A program made the translations under genes and the position numbers. The notes below the pieces were generated by a model, which saw nothing but the letters and a program-made list of their open reading frames with translations, was not told where the DNA came from and searched no databases. Source: Homarus americanus (lineage: Eukaryota > Arthropoda > Malacostraca > Decapoda > Nephropidae). From it: a stretch of DNA of 64,000 bases. The stretch is taken from contig NW_024737068.1 of NCBI RefSeq assembly GCF_018991925.1, positions 8,969,885 through 9,033,884 on the forward strand, written 5' to 3'. Of the stretch, positions 1-12,000 are shown piece by piece (the first letter of the stretch is position 1; every line of letters starts with the position of its first letter).

Positions 1-497
1 GTTAGGTAAAGTTATGGTATTTTTTTAATAATCAAGAAATAAATTAAGATTATTTAGGTCGTGATTAATTAGTAATCATTTCTCGTGAATAGCCGAAATT
101 AGATTGTCGTGAAGAAATGAACTTGTTATCCGTACAAGATAATTCAATAGTACGAGTAGGGTTATTTACACGTGAGACTAAATTTATCACAGCATTCATG
201 ATTTTATTTAAATTGCGTACAACATATTTTCATGGAAGCAAAATAGTTTATGTAGGTACAAAACAATTTATTTAACTACGCAGTAATATATGTGGCTACA
301 AAATAGTTTAAGTATGTAAATAATTCTGCATCTCGGCATTAAAGGATTTAAATACAAAATTATGCAAAGTAGTAGTAGTAATAGTAATAGTAGTGGTGGT
401 TGTTGTAGTAGTAGTTGTTTGTTGTTGTAGTAGTAGTAAATAACCACATAATATTGTATTAAAAACAAACATCACCTACATGAAAAAGGGGTTGTAT

Positions 498-520
498 TGA
501 CGTCATATTCCCATGGTAAC
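498..520. promoter_or_regulatory. CRE plus RFX X-box-like motif pair
   Basis: A perfect palindromic cAMP-response element TGACGTCA lies at 498-505. A few bases later, CCCATGGTAAC matches the right three-quarters of the RFX X-box consensus (GTTGCCATGGTAAC family). The pair sits about 130-150 bp upstream of a TATA/initiator candidate, a usual distance for proximal promoter elements. Binding is inferred from the motifs alone. Confidence 0.35.
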
Positions 521-620
521 GGTAACCGACCTCCCTTTAGAAAATACCGGACGAGTCTGTGTTTACGCGCGCCTGAGTATGAAAAGTGGCTCTGTCGCCT
601 CCGTCACTGTTTCATCTCAC

Positions 621-655
621 TATAAATTAAGGAAGGTGAATAACGTTGCTTCATA
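621..655 (+). promoter_or_regulatory. candidate TATA/initiator core promoter
   Basis: TATAAATTAA begins at 621, and a TCATAC initiator-like word puts an A at 653, 32 bases from the first T of the box, which is the usual spacing. It lies upstream of the Dll-like gene on the same strand and just downstream of a CRE/X-box pair, so it could start that gene's transcript. No transcript evidence is available, and such combinations occur by chance in AT-rich DNA. Confidence 0.3.
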
Positions 656-3600
656 CTAAGAATAGAATCCTCTGAAAGTTTGACATCCTATCTTATTTCA
701 CCTGTTGAATAGATATCCTAATGCGAGACCTGTGGGGATGTAGGTTAGGTCAGCCCTCGTACCGCCTTACCCCAGTATTCTCAACACGGCTGACCCCTGT
801 TTAATAACGTGACGTGCATCCCCTCTATAGGATACCGTAATTATTAATGATTCATGTGATGGAGCAACCAACCTCGATTATCGGTGTAAAAAGTTTGGAC
901 CCCAAGTTTGATTAAGAAAGTGGGATCATAATGTGTTCCTTGCTACTGAGGTTGTATCCCACGCCGTGCACTCAGGGTAACGTCTTGGCGTGTTCCTTTA
1001 ACGGTGTTCAGAGGAGACTGTTTTGCTTACATTCAACATTATGCTCTGTACCCAAAGATGACAATTGGTTCCAACAACAAGTCTGAAAACTGGTGTAACA
1101 CGTATAAATGTTACTTAAATTGCTGACTTATAACACATTATAAACCTTGCTTTTGTGTAGTCTTTAATTTTTTCCACAAAAGATCAATTAGGAACTCGTA
1201 AATCTAATTCGTATCCAACTTAAGCTGAGATAACGAATTATACGTCTACACCATTAATCATTGTCACAAAATTTGATATATGTTACCGCCATGAATCTTG
1301 CGACAATAAAGACAGTTACTGAACTCAACAACGTATTTACCCAATGTCAACTAGCCACCACAGCCCGTGTTGACATGTCAGGCAAACATCACGGACACAC
1401 CCCAGTTTCCGGTCTTCCCACCTACGAATTATCCGTCAAATTTCCCGATGACGTACTATAACTAAATTAATAATTATTTCTAATAAACTGTTATTTTAAT
1501 TTGTTTTAGAGGGTAGAATGATTAGTTATAGACAAAGAAAGCATGCGAGTGATGTTGGTAGGCCTGGGGGGAACTGTCAGGTGACCAAACAGGCCGACGC
1601 AAATTACCAGTTGCCCGTGCAGTGTTGAGGAAGGTGGACTACTCCTTGTTCACACGCAATTATCACTAACGCTTATTCGATAGGTAAGTGACTTGGATAG
1701 GTCATTGTCACGTTGAGTACACAGTATGTAAATATGGGATTTAAAGGACAAATAATGATGATGCTTGCGGTTTAGTGAATGAGATTTGTTGTTACTAAAA
1801 GCAGGCGAGTTAAATCTAAGAAACAAATTCTCTGAGGCCTTAATTGTTGTACGAGTTCCTACGCGATATATATATTCTCTTTAACCGTCACTGTTGAAAA
1901 GCGTTAATCGTCTGACAAATCAATAACGTTGTAGATAAATTATTGGCAATAACGTACGTATACTCTTAATGAATATGAAATTGATGCTCAAATTTAACCT
2001 GTGAAAACGTTGAATGTTTTTATTAGGATGCTGATGATTTTACCCGGCCTCCCTTGTGGCAGAGAAGGGTCGATGTTAAGAAAAAATACTGTGAACAAGA
2101 ATGGGAAACTAATTTTCGGTTGGACATTAATCGACAAAACTTATCTTAACTTAATTAAAACGAATTCTAGCCAAAATAGCCTGACTTATTCTACCGTAAT
2201 AAAAACCTTTCCAAGTTAACCTAGGAATAATAGTTTGTTATTTATATACCGTGATAAAAAAAATTCTCATTCTGCACTCAATAACTAATTTGTTTACTTC
2301 AATAATACATCAGTTTCGTATCACAGGAGAAATTTTTCATCATTTGTAAAACCAAAGATGGCGTCAGGTGCCCGTGTGCCGGACTCAACCCACTCACCCT
2401 GATGGCAAGCGTGGGTGCTGGGCTAGAATATTGTAACTACATTAATATTGTTTGCATTTATTTTTTTATTGTGGGTTAATGTGTGTTTGAAAGTAAACAT
2501 AAGCAACTAAGCAAGGTCGTGGTGTCGTGTACGGACGATTAGAAAACCATCCGTGAACATTGTCTGATTTTAATATGAACGAAATAAAGTTTGGCAGTTC
2601 TCAGTGTATCGTTCCTCCTAAATCTGACGTAGTTTATTGGTGATTTTAGCATTTATGTACAGTACGATCTCAGGATTGGTAGTGCTCGGTGGTCCATTCA
2701 GTGATTATTTTCTATTCATTTGCTGAAACGTACATTAACACGCGCGGCTACTGCTTATAGTTAATTGTTTGGATATTTAATTACGATGTTTGTGGGTTTC
2801 TCTGTGTTTACTTTCCGAATTTTCCCTCGTTTTAAAGCCATGTCTACTTATGGCTTTACGACAGTAGGGTTTTGTGATGTATTATTTTATGAAGTTTATA
2901 TATAGTATTGTTGTAAGATAATTTTCATATTATATTATAAAAAAAGCATTATCCATAACTCAACAAACTAATATTATCCAAATCTAACCAACACTAACCT
3001 GGGATCATAAGGTTAGGAAAAGTTCGGCCAGTTTACCTTGATAATAATAATAATCCTTTCAAGATCTTGTACAAGGTATTGTTTATACTTTGGCCATCTT
3101 GTTGCCTTGTGATGCTCGTCAAATTACCATAGTAGTTGTTGCAGACGATGTAGCGTGTGGGGCGAGCCTCGTCTGTGTGACACGCGAGGGTAAACTTCAG
3201 CTCATCTTCAAGGTGTTTAACGTGTATTAAGGCGATATGTTACAGAAATATTGATTGTTCTTTTCCAAAATACAAAAGTTACATTGAACCATTTTACATT
3301 AATGAACGCGAGTAAGAACTGTCTAACGTTCGTATTGTTTATAATCGTAAACGTGTAAAACTACGGCATTAAATCGTACCCGAGGTTAATCGAACGAACA
3401 ATTCTCGCCACGATTTATCTCAATGCCCCACAAGTGAATGGTTTTCGGAATCTTAACCTAACCTCTAGTGAAAGACAGCGTATCAAGCGAAATTGTCGGC
3501 TATCATGAAACAACGTAAGATTTGTCCGTACTATTAGCCAGAGTGTATGGGCGTTAGGATATGTGGGTTAAGTAGGATAGATTAAATGAGTTAGGTTTCA

Positions 3601-3989
3601 TGGGTTAGGAGGATATATTTGATTAGGTGAGATAAATAGGATAAATGAAGCGAATTAGGTAGGTTAGATTAACTAGCTGGACAGGTTAGGTCGGGTTGAT
3701 TGTATATCGTCTTGCTACCCTTACCGGAAATTTCTCCCTGCCATTAGCCTAGCCTAGCATATCCTCCTGCGCACATAAGCTTCTTCAGTTGCTTGTGTGT
3801 GTGTGTGCTATAGTGTTTTTATATGTGGTGGGTTTAATTAATAGAATGAGAGGCTGCAGCAATTAAAACCTCATCATTGCCTCTTAGATGTTTTGTATTC
3901 TTCTAATTAGCTTCCTCCTTGTCATAATTTATCTCCTTCCTACTATAATTTACCTGGATTTCTGATAAGGTTAAATTAGGAAACGAGTT

Positions 3990-4462
3990 GCCCTCCTTGT
4001 CCTATCCAACCCCCCTCCCTCTTCTGTTTCCTTCCCCCTCCTTGTCCTTCCTCCCTCCTCCTCCATCCTTCCCTCTGCCTCCTCCTTCGCCCTCCTTTCT
4101 CCTCCCTTCTTGCCCATCCCTTCCCTCCTTCCCTTCCTCCCTCCTTCCCCTTTTGTCCCCTTTCTCTTCCTCCTCCTCCCTCCTTCCCCTCCTTCATTGT
4201 CCCCATTCCTCTTCCCCCTCCCCCTCCCTCCCGCCCTCCCACCCCTCCCTCCTTCTCCCCTCCCCCTCTCTTCTTCCTCCTTCCCCCTCCTCCTTTCTCC
4301 CTCCTTCCCTTCTCCCTCCCCCTCCCCTCTTCCTCCCCTCCCCTCTTCCCCCTCCCCCTCCCCCTCCTTTCCGCCTTCCCCTCCTTTCCGCCTTCCCCTC
4401 CTTTCCGCCTTCCCCTCCTTGCCCATCCCTCCTCCCCCTGCCCCTCTCTCCTTCCCCAACTT
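3990..4462. repeat. CT-rich polypyrimidine tract
   Basis: This is almost pure C/T on the + strand, with short CTCCTTCC-type words and a local CTTTCCGCCTTCCCCTC repetition near 4370-4420. The overlapping frames on both strands (Ser/Pro-rich on +, Gly/Arg/Glu-rich on -) follow from the low complexity and are not genes. Confidence 0.9.
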
Positions 4463-5435
4463 GAGAGACGACATGCAAGCACCACGAACTTAACTAGAAG
4501 AAGGCATCATAGTTGTCATTGTTTTCCTTATAATGAAAATGGCGAGGGGTAGTTACTGGGGCCACAGCTGACCCCTCTTCGACCCCACAAAATAATAATA
4601 CATTGATAACTCCAGAACGAACCAACGTAAACCTGCCTTAATGATCTTACAGTATTTTATCAGGTTAGGTTAGGTTCGAGAAATACTCACCCTTCGTCAA
4701 GTTAGATTTGGTCAAGGTTAAGGAGAGGGTTGCCATTTGATTCATCGGTATTTTCTTCTTAGTGGATCTGTGTGGATTTGTTTGTTTTAATGAGAAGTGT
4801 AAACGTGAACTTTACAAAATAACCAAAATTCCTTTAATTCGGTTCGGTTGATTCGTGTAGTTTGCCGTCATCACTAGTTTAGTCCGATAGCCTAGTAGGA
4901 AATAACTTTGTTTGCAAGATCATATTATAACGTTGCCCAGGGAAGTTTTAAACGTTATCTTCACGGTTTAGTTTAAGTTAAGCTACGCGCTCTGATAACT
5001 TTTTGATGTATTGTAAGTTTGTTGGTGAAAATTATCCTATAAACACGTCTGATTTTTTTTTTTACCGTCACGGATGAAGTCCGTCGCTCTGAGGAATGAA
5101 AACAAACCATCACTGAACTACGACTGTCCAATTTTAGTAAGAACGGACCACTGAACGTAATGATTATCCCGTTTTCTCGACAGTTTTCTGGGATTTGTTA
5201 ATTTAATGGTTACAGCTCCTTTCCACGGGTTATATTTGTTAGCGGCTTTACTGTGTATCACCAGTGACCCGCCATTCCAGACCTGATAATGTTTTTCATT
5301 CCTTTTTTTTCGATTAAATTCACCCCATTGAGGAATTCTTAGTCACTTTTGTGTGTTATGCATCAACTATAACAAGAAGTTAATATCATGTTACCGTTTG
5401 TATACAATAGTGAGTGAGATCTTTAGACCTTGAAT
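4463..5435. other. non-coding, no feature recognised
   Basis: Unique AT-rich DNA with a short AGGTTAGGTTAGG-type run near 4662. I see no exon, RNA gene or repeat array. Confidence 0.5.
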
Positions 5436-5617
5436 GAACGTTGGGGTGTGACACGAACGTTGGGGTGTGACACGAACGTTGGGGTGTGACACGAACGTTG
5501 GGGTGTGACACGAACGTTGGGGTGTGACACGAACGTTGGGGTGTGACACGAACGTTGGGTGTGACACGACGTTTGGGTGTGACACGAACGTTGGGTGTGA
5601 CACGAACGTTGAGTGTT
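5436..5617. repeat. 19-bp minisatellite, about 10 copies
   Basis: The unit GAACGTTGGGGTGTGACAC is repeated head to tail. The first seven or so copies are essentially identical, and later copies have lost one or more G or carry substitutions. Copies are directly abutting with no spacers. The minus-strand frames through it (repeating SHPNVR-type peptides) are artefacts. Confidence 0.95.
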
Positions 5618-5943
5618 ATTCTTCACATCTGTAATGTTTGCCTATGAGTGCTCGAGTGATTGGCAGGAAATAGGAGGTGAAACCTATAGTATATTCTTAT
5701 AATTATTACTAAATATTGTTCACGAACTTCAAGATGAACTAGTGACTATCTCCCGAGATTATACATAAGGGATATGGGATCACACCAGTTACAGTGTGTG
5801 GATGACCGTAGATGACTGTAGTTTAATGTTCACCTTGATTTTGTCTTTTTATCGTAAATGTTTCGGAAGCTGTCATAGCCCAAATTAATTCATGAAATGT
5901 GTGAATCGAGTGCAGTCTGGTCCTAACGTGTTTATGTCTGCAG

Positions 5944-6342
5944 ATGAGATGGGTGACGCCGCCGTACACATTCGACAAGATGGCAAGTCCCAGGACGCAA
6001 CCCATCGCCAGAAGCCTCCAGACGATAAGAATATCCGCCAAGGGAACCCTCAGCAGCAGAAACAGCAGTTACAGGCATCGCTGCACCAGCAGTCTCCTCA
6101 ACAGCAGGAGGCCAGCACGTCACAGCAGCAGGGCAGCACGTCACAGCAGCAGGCTAGCACGTCACAGCAGCAGGCTAGGATTCCACAGCAACAGGCCAGC
6201 AGTGCCAGCACGTCGTCACAGCAGCACGCCAGCCCGTCACAGCAACAGGCCAGTACATCACAGCAGCAGGCCAGCACGTCACAGCAGTTTCCGCAGCACT
6301 CTCCTTACTCCCAGCTCCCATACCAGCATTTGTTGGGCACCG
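5944..6342 (+). CDS. candidate Gln-rich N-terminal exon of the Dll-like gene
   Basis: The exon is flanked by a good acceptor (TTTATGTCTGCAG ending 5943) and a donor (CACCG then GTATGT at 6343). The open frame encodes a Gln/Ser/Thr-rich segment with repeated TSQQQAS units, the kind of low-complexity activation region common at the N-terminus of homeobox factors, and ends with a Pro/Tyr-rich stretch. The reading frame also stays open upstream to an ATG at 5892. The donor leaves one base of a codon, whereas the next supported exon (8982) needs two bases upstream. A direct junction would therefore give a stop, so either a small exon is missing, there is an indel in the sequence, or the exon belongs to another isoform. 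Assignment to this gene rests on strand and position. Confidence 0.45.
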
Positions 6343-8981
6343 GTATGTCAGGTCGCTGTATTGTACGTCTAATTAGGTCAATCTTGTCACTTCTGGCCAG
6401 GTTTGGTCGCTTTAATGTAAGGTTATTTAAAATTAGGTCTTGACCAATTTAGGTAGCTCAAGTAGGTGGTTCCTTAAGGGCAGTTTAGGACATTTTAGGT
6501 AATTTTAGGCCAAATTGGGTTAATAGGCCAAGTTGTCACTTTTTTATTTATTTTAATTGTAATCCATCCCATGTACAGTCACCCAAAAAGTCCTGTCGCG
6601 AACCATGAACCCCGAGATTCAGACTCTTGAATCCGAAGCATTTATGGACAGAATAATGTATCAGTGTCTACTGCTTCGGGTTCACGAGTCTGAATCGTGG
6701 TTCTAACAGGACGGTAGTGTACAATAAAATACTGTACGAGTATGAAAAACAATTACAAGTCCGAGGATAGTACTAAAAGTCAGACAGTTCCATCGTTAAG
6801 TTACTTTAAGCCAACTTGGATCACCTTTGAGTAAGTTAGTTCACTTGTGAAGGTACATCAAGTTAGGTCAATTTAGGTACACCAAGTTAGGTCACTTAAA
6901 ATCGACAACTTGGATTAGATATGTCCAAACTTGTCGCATTCATTTCTATCCATAAACAAACCTTAATACAATGAAACCAAGAATCACATGTTTGTAAGGT
7001 TAGAATTACAAAATCTCACAAAAAAACACCAGTAATTTATGAGGGGAATGATAATTACAGAGTCATATGTGTGAAGTAATGTAGTCAAATCCCCCACCCA
7101 CCGCCATGGCCCGCAATAGCCTAGCAACTAAATAGTGTCCACAGTAGGGGAGGGTGGAAGTCCCTAGATCAAAGTCTGGTAATAACACCCTTTTCGTAAT
7201 AGACTGGACGTGAGAAGCCATGGAGGGGGGAGGGAACACTTTTTAAGGTTAGCTTTACTCTACGAGAACATTAACCAACAGAAGCTTTGTGAAATAGAAC
7301 TAAACGCTAATGGGGTAAACGAAGCCATGACTACGGGATTAGGACACCATTGGATCTCGTTGAGGTGTAGGGACGAGCCAAATTTCCTTTATGATAAGAG
7401 TAACTAGTCCGTGTGTCTCGCATCATTCTTATGGGGAAAAGATGATACACTACAGCACGTCTCCTTAGTACTATGGCGAGCGAGGGCTGGCTGGGGAAGA
7501 AGTCCTCAGGGGAGAAGGCATTAGGTGGTTGATGAGAGTCCCACTAGGGGTGAGGTGATCCAGGCTGGTTCTCCCCCGGGTGCGCCAGCCTCCTGTAACG
7601 ACCAGGTTTGTTGCCGATAATCGTCCTATTTAGAGGCGCCAGAGCGGGATTAAGTAGATAAAGGTGACAGCTACGCATAATGGATGGTTTAATCGGAGCC
7701 ATGTCACCCTATTGATGCCTCTGTCAGCCCAGTGGAAATTACGAAGGATTCTATTAAGTGTTTGTTTTTTTGCAGCCGGTAGAAGTCGTCGTGAGTTAAG
7801 TATAGAGAGTCGTCGTGGAGTATGTGAGGTTAAAGAAGTGTATTTTACATGATAGAAGTATGTTATGAGGTCGTCATGAGTGAGGGTTTAGTGGTCATGA
7901 CTCGGTGGTCGTCGTTGTGAATCACCTAAGAGATTTAACTGTACCTTATCTCGTCATAATATTATACCCGGTCGTAGTATTTTGCTCTCATGTTCATAGT
8001 GACACGGACGCTATTATCATGACCGTGTACATTACTGCTATCTGAAGGGCCAGCAGCTTGGTGATGTCAAGTTAGCGGGAACGTCGCCAAATGAGAGCGA
8101 ATACTGTATATGGGTCCCTTAATTTGAGTGCATTTTACTGAGTGTACAGTAGGTTAATGTTAAGTGAATTTTAACAGTCTTGGTAATTTTAGTGAATAAT
8201 GACGAGTTTGGTTAAATTATAGCAAGTGTGGCTTAATTTTATCAAGTTAGGGATGATTATAGTGAGCTTGGGTTGATTGTTTTGCGAATTTGGCTTTGAT
8301 TTTATTGAATTACCAAGAGTTTGGGTCAAATTTGGCGAACTGTAGCGAGTTCAAGCAGTCACCTTAGCGAGTTTCTGGTTGTGGAGAGCTGGTAAGAGTG
8401 GTGATCATGATCGTCAACCCGCTGCCTCAGGACACCGCCAAGTTAAAATTTCATATTTATTTATTTTACCCTTTTATATAAGCCTCGAGTCCTCCCCCAA
8501 ATGGTTCTAAGTGCATTTCCGAGCCTTTAGGACCTTTCTGGGAACCAAGGACCGGATTCTCCAAGGTTCGTAGGTTAAAATTTCCTCGTAACTGGAGATG
8601 TTAGAAGGCATTTTATTTACTGGACTGACTTGAGCCGAGACAAAAACAAAACAAAACAAAAAGTAAAAATGGCCTCACAATTACACTGAGACTAGCTTAA
8701 TTACCTACACTTACTTGATGTTCAAAATGTCAGTCAAATTACACTGAGACTCTATCTGCTCTTGATACATTCACTCATTAATGCCCGTAAAGTAAATTTA
8801 AGGATACTTTAGTAAATATTGAAACGTAGTAATGATTCTTGTAAGCAAATTTTGAAGACATATATTGCAAGAACTTTATGAATTCAATTTTTGAGAATAC
8901 ATTTAGCAATAATTGGATAAAGAAAGGTTAAATAAAGTTGTAATTCTCTTAGCCATTTCACTACCTCCCCCATATATATAG
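6343..8981. other. intron-like sequence with a MITE and GC-richer islands
   Basis: Mostly unique, with TTAGGTCA-type words at 6840-6910, a hairpin element at 6576-6719 and a GC-richer part at 7080-7700. The last contains GGGATTAAG and GGTTTAATCGG, which resemble homeodomain/Otx-type sites. No coding exon could be supported. The small frame at 7664-7852 has no motif. Confidence 0.5.
6576..6719. mobile_element. 144-bp foldback MITE, Tc1/mariner-like (TA flanks)
   Basis: The two halves form a long imperfect hairpin. Arms at about 6590-6641 and 6670-6713 share ATTCAGACTC, CCGAAGCA and GTCCTGT blocks in inverse orientation, separated by a loop of about 30 nt. The outer ends read CAGTCACC and, on the opposite strand, CACTACC, and each is bordered by TA (6574-6575 and 6720-6721), as expected for Tc1/mariner target duplication. 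There is no coding capacity, so it would depend on a transposase in trans. The family is not identified. Confidence 0.65.
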
Positions 8982-9072
8982 GAGGAGGGCTGCCATGATG
9001 ATGCCAGGATCTACCATGCGCCTTCCACCATACTCGCTAATGGGAGTCGACAACTTCAAGCATCACCTCCCG
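8982..9072 (+). CDS. Dll: Dll-like exon, N-terminal segment before homeodomain
   Basis: The acceptor is CATATATATAG ending at 8981 (an alternative, TTCTCTTAG ending 8952, would also be in frame). The donor is CTCCCG then GTAAGT at 9073, phase 0. It encodes three consecutive methionines from 8995, then MRLPPYSLMG and DNFKHHLP. The Pro/Tyr/His-rich character fits Dll-class N-termini. The frame is fixed by the phase-0 junction to the homeodomain exon. Translation could begin at 8995 if no upstream coding exon is used. The polypyrimidine tract before the acceptor is weak. Confidence 0.65.
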
Positions 9073-12000
9073 GTAAGTGCGTCACATTAACATTATTAAC
9101 ATTTCATGACCATTGTTAATTCCGCATGACTAGTGTATGTTGTATGATGGGTGTTTTAGCAGATTGTGGTTGCTTGTATAATGTATGGATGGTGTATGGT
9201 TTATGTTTGTATAATGTATGGATGGTGTATGGTTTATGTTTGTATAATGTATGGATGGTGTATGGTTTATGTTTGTATAATGTATGGATGGTGTATGGTT
9301 TATGTTTGTATAATGTATGGATGGTGTATGGTTTATGTTTGTATAATGTATGGATGGTGTATGGTTTATGTTTGTATAATGTATGGATGGTGTATGGTTT
9401 ATGTTTGTATAATGTATGGATGGTGTATAGTGTGTATGGTTTATGTTTATGGATGGTGTATGGTTTATGTTTGTATAATGTATAGATGGTGTATGGTTTA
9501 TGTTTGTATAATGTATGGTGATGGTGTAGGTTTATGTTTGTATAATGTATGGATGGTGATGGTTCATGTTTGTATAATGTATGATGGTGTATGGTTTATG
9601 TTTGTATATAATGTATGGATGGTGTATGGTTTATGTTTTATGATGTGTATGTATGTTGTATAATGTATGATGGTGTTGGTTCATGTTTGTATAATGTATG
9701 GATGGTGTATGGTTTATGTTTGTATAATGTATGGATGGTGTATGGTTTATGTTTGTATAATGTATGGATGGTATGGTTTATGTTTATAATGTATGGATGG
9801 TGTATGGTTTATGTTTGTATAATGTATGGATGGTGTATGGTTTATGTTGTATAATGTAGGTGTGTTTGATGGTGTTTATGTTTGATAATGTATGGATGGT
9901 GTATGGTTTTGTTTGTAAATGTATGGATGGTGTATGGTTTATGTTTGTATAATGTATGGATGGTGTATGGTTTATGTTTGTATAATGTATGGTATGGTTT
10001 ATTTGTAATGTATGGATGGTGTATGGTTTATGTTTGTATAATGTATGGATGGTATGGTTTATGTTTGTATAATGTATGGATGGTGTATGGTTTATGTTTG
10101 TATAATGTATGGATGGTGTGGTTTATGTTTGTATAATGTATGGATGGTGTATGGTTTATGTTTGTATAATGTATGGATGGTGTATGGTTTATGTTTGTAT
10201 AATGTATGGATGGTGTATGTTTATGTTTGTATAATGTATGGATGGTGTATGGTTTATGTTTGTATAATGTATGGATGGTATGGTTTATGTTTGTATAATG
10301 GGATGGTGTATGGTTTATGTTTGTATAATGGTATGGTTTTGTTTGTATAATGTATGGATGGTGTTTTATGTTTGTATAATGTATGGATGGTGTATGGTTT
10401 ATGTTTGTATAATGTATGGATGGTGTATGGTTTATGTTTGTATAATGCATGGATGGTGTATGGTTTGTTTGTATAATGCATGGATGGTGTTGGTTTATGT
10501 TTGTATAATGTATGGATGGTGTATGGTTTATGTTTGTATAATGCATGGATGGTGTAGGTTTATGTTTGTATAATGTATGGATGGTGTATGGTTTATGTTT
10601 GTATAATGTATTGATGGTGTATGGTTTATGTTTGTATAATGTATTGATGGTGTATGGTTTATGTTTGTATAATATGGATAGTAGGTTTATGTTTGTATAA
10701 TGCATGGATGGTGTATGGTTTATGTTTATAATGGGAAGGTGGTATTATGTTAGTTTGTATAATGTATGGATGGTGTATGGTTTATGTTTGTATAATGTAT
10801 GTATGGTGCATGGTTTATGTTTGTATAATGGATAGTGGTGTTTATGTTTGTATAATGTATGGATGGTGTATGGTTTATGTTTGTATAATGTATGGATGGT
10901 GTATGGTTTATGTTTGTATAATGCATGGATGGTGTATGGTTTATGTTTGTATAATGTATGGATGGTGCATGGTTTATGTTTGTATAATGTATGGATGGTG
11001 CATGGTTTGTTTGTATAATGTATTGATGGTGTATGGTTTATGTTTGTATAATGCATGGATGGTGTATGGTTTATGTTTGTATAATGCATGGATGGTGTAT
11101 GGTTTATGTTTGTATAATGCATGGATGGTGTATGGTTTGTATTTGGGGCTGATGGTTAGGTTGAAGATGTTAATATTTGTGAAGATGTAAGTTGCCTAAG
11201 TATTGTTATATAATTTTTTAACTTACATCCTTCCTTCCTTCTCTCTTCCTCATCCTACCTCTATCCATCCGCACCTGTTGTTTTCCCTTCCTCATCTTCC
11301 TCCTCTCTCCTCCTCTTCGTCTCTATCCTCTTCCTCTTTCCACTCTCTCTCTCTCTCTCCTACATCAGGGTGGAGGAGTGGGGGTCAGCACCAGGAAAGC
11401 CCGCTCCTCGTACACGTTCCAGCAGCTACAACAACTGAATCGACGCTTCCTGAGGACTATGTACCTGGCCCAGCACAGGCGTGGGGAGCTGGCCGTGATG
11501 GTGGGCCTCTCCCAAACACAGGTGAGTCGCTGCTTTGCCTTACCTGACCTACCTCACCTGACCTACCTCACCTACTCTGCCTCATCTGCCCTACCTCACT
11601 TGCTCTGCCTCATCTGGCCTACCTCACCTGCCCTGCCTCACCTGTCACCTAGGGGAGGTCAGGGGTCACAAAGAAGTGTATAATTTCATGTTGATGCCAC
11701 CTAAAGGGTCAGGTTGGTGTCACATGAAGCAGAATCTAGGTGTCATGTAGGTCGGTGTCTGGTGTCATTCAGGTGCACACTTACACCCAGAATTCTCAAC
11801 ACGTTATAATGGGTAAATTCATCCCGATATAGTTCTTGATGGAGTTTTAAAGGGGGCAGCTCATCACGCCTTTAATGACCTGACTGATGAATGTTTTGAA
11901 TTAGCGTTTTAGGTTCGGGTGGGTTTTTTTTTCAGGTGTGGGTTTTAATACTGTGGTTTATTCATTCTTGTTGGCCTTTGTTTTGTTTTAACGTGATGGG

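Larger units (their letters stand above)
1..3989. other. upstream non-coding region, AT-rich
   Basis: No convincing coding exon is visible. The stretch holds short trinucleotide runs (about 370-440), scattered degenerate AGGTTA/TTAGG-like words (about 3590-3700) and one short open frame at 1261-1461 without recognisable motifs. A segment at 1510-1683 has an acceptor-like TTGTTTTAG on its left and a good donor (ATAG then GTAAGT) on its right, so it could be an untranslated exon. This is suggestive only. A candidate promoter at 498-655 is listed separately. Confidence 0.5.

Noticed and set aside
1261..1461. 66-codon frame that could be an exon
   Set aside because: No recognisable motif, no clear splice sites in frame and no ATG at the stated start (TTG); treated as chance.
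5436..5617. Short-period direct repeats that could suggest a CRISPR-like array
   Set aside because: Copies abut with no unique spacers, the genome is eukaryotic, and no cas genes are present. The same holds for the arrays at 24541, 34957, 45122 and 48633.
9126..11190. Repeating CIMYGWCMVYV and HYTNINHTPS proteins
   Set aside because: The 33-bp repeat unit is a multiple of three, giving frames on both strands. Frequent indels break every frame, and it lies between two firm exons of another gene.
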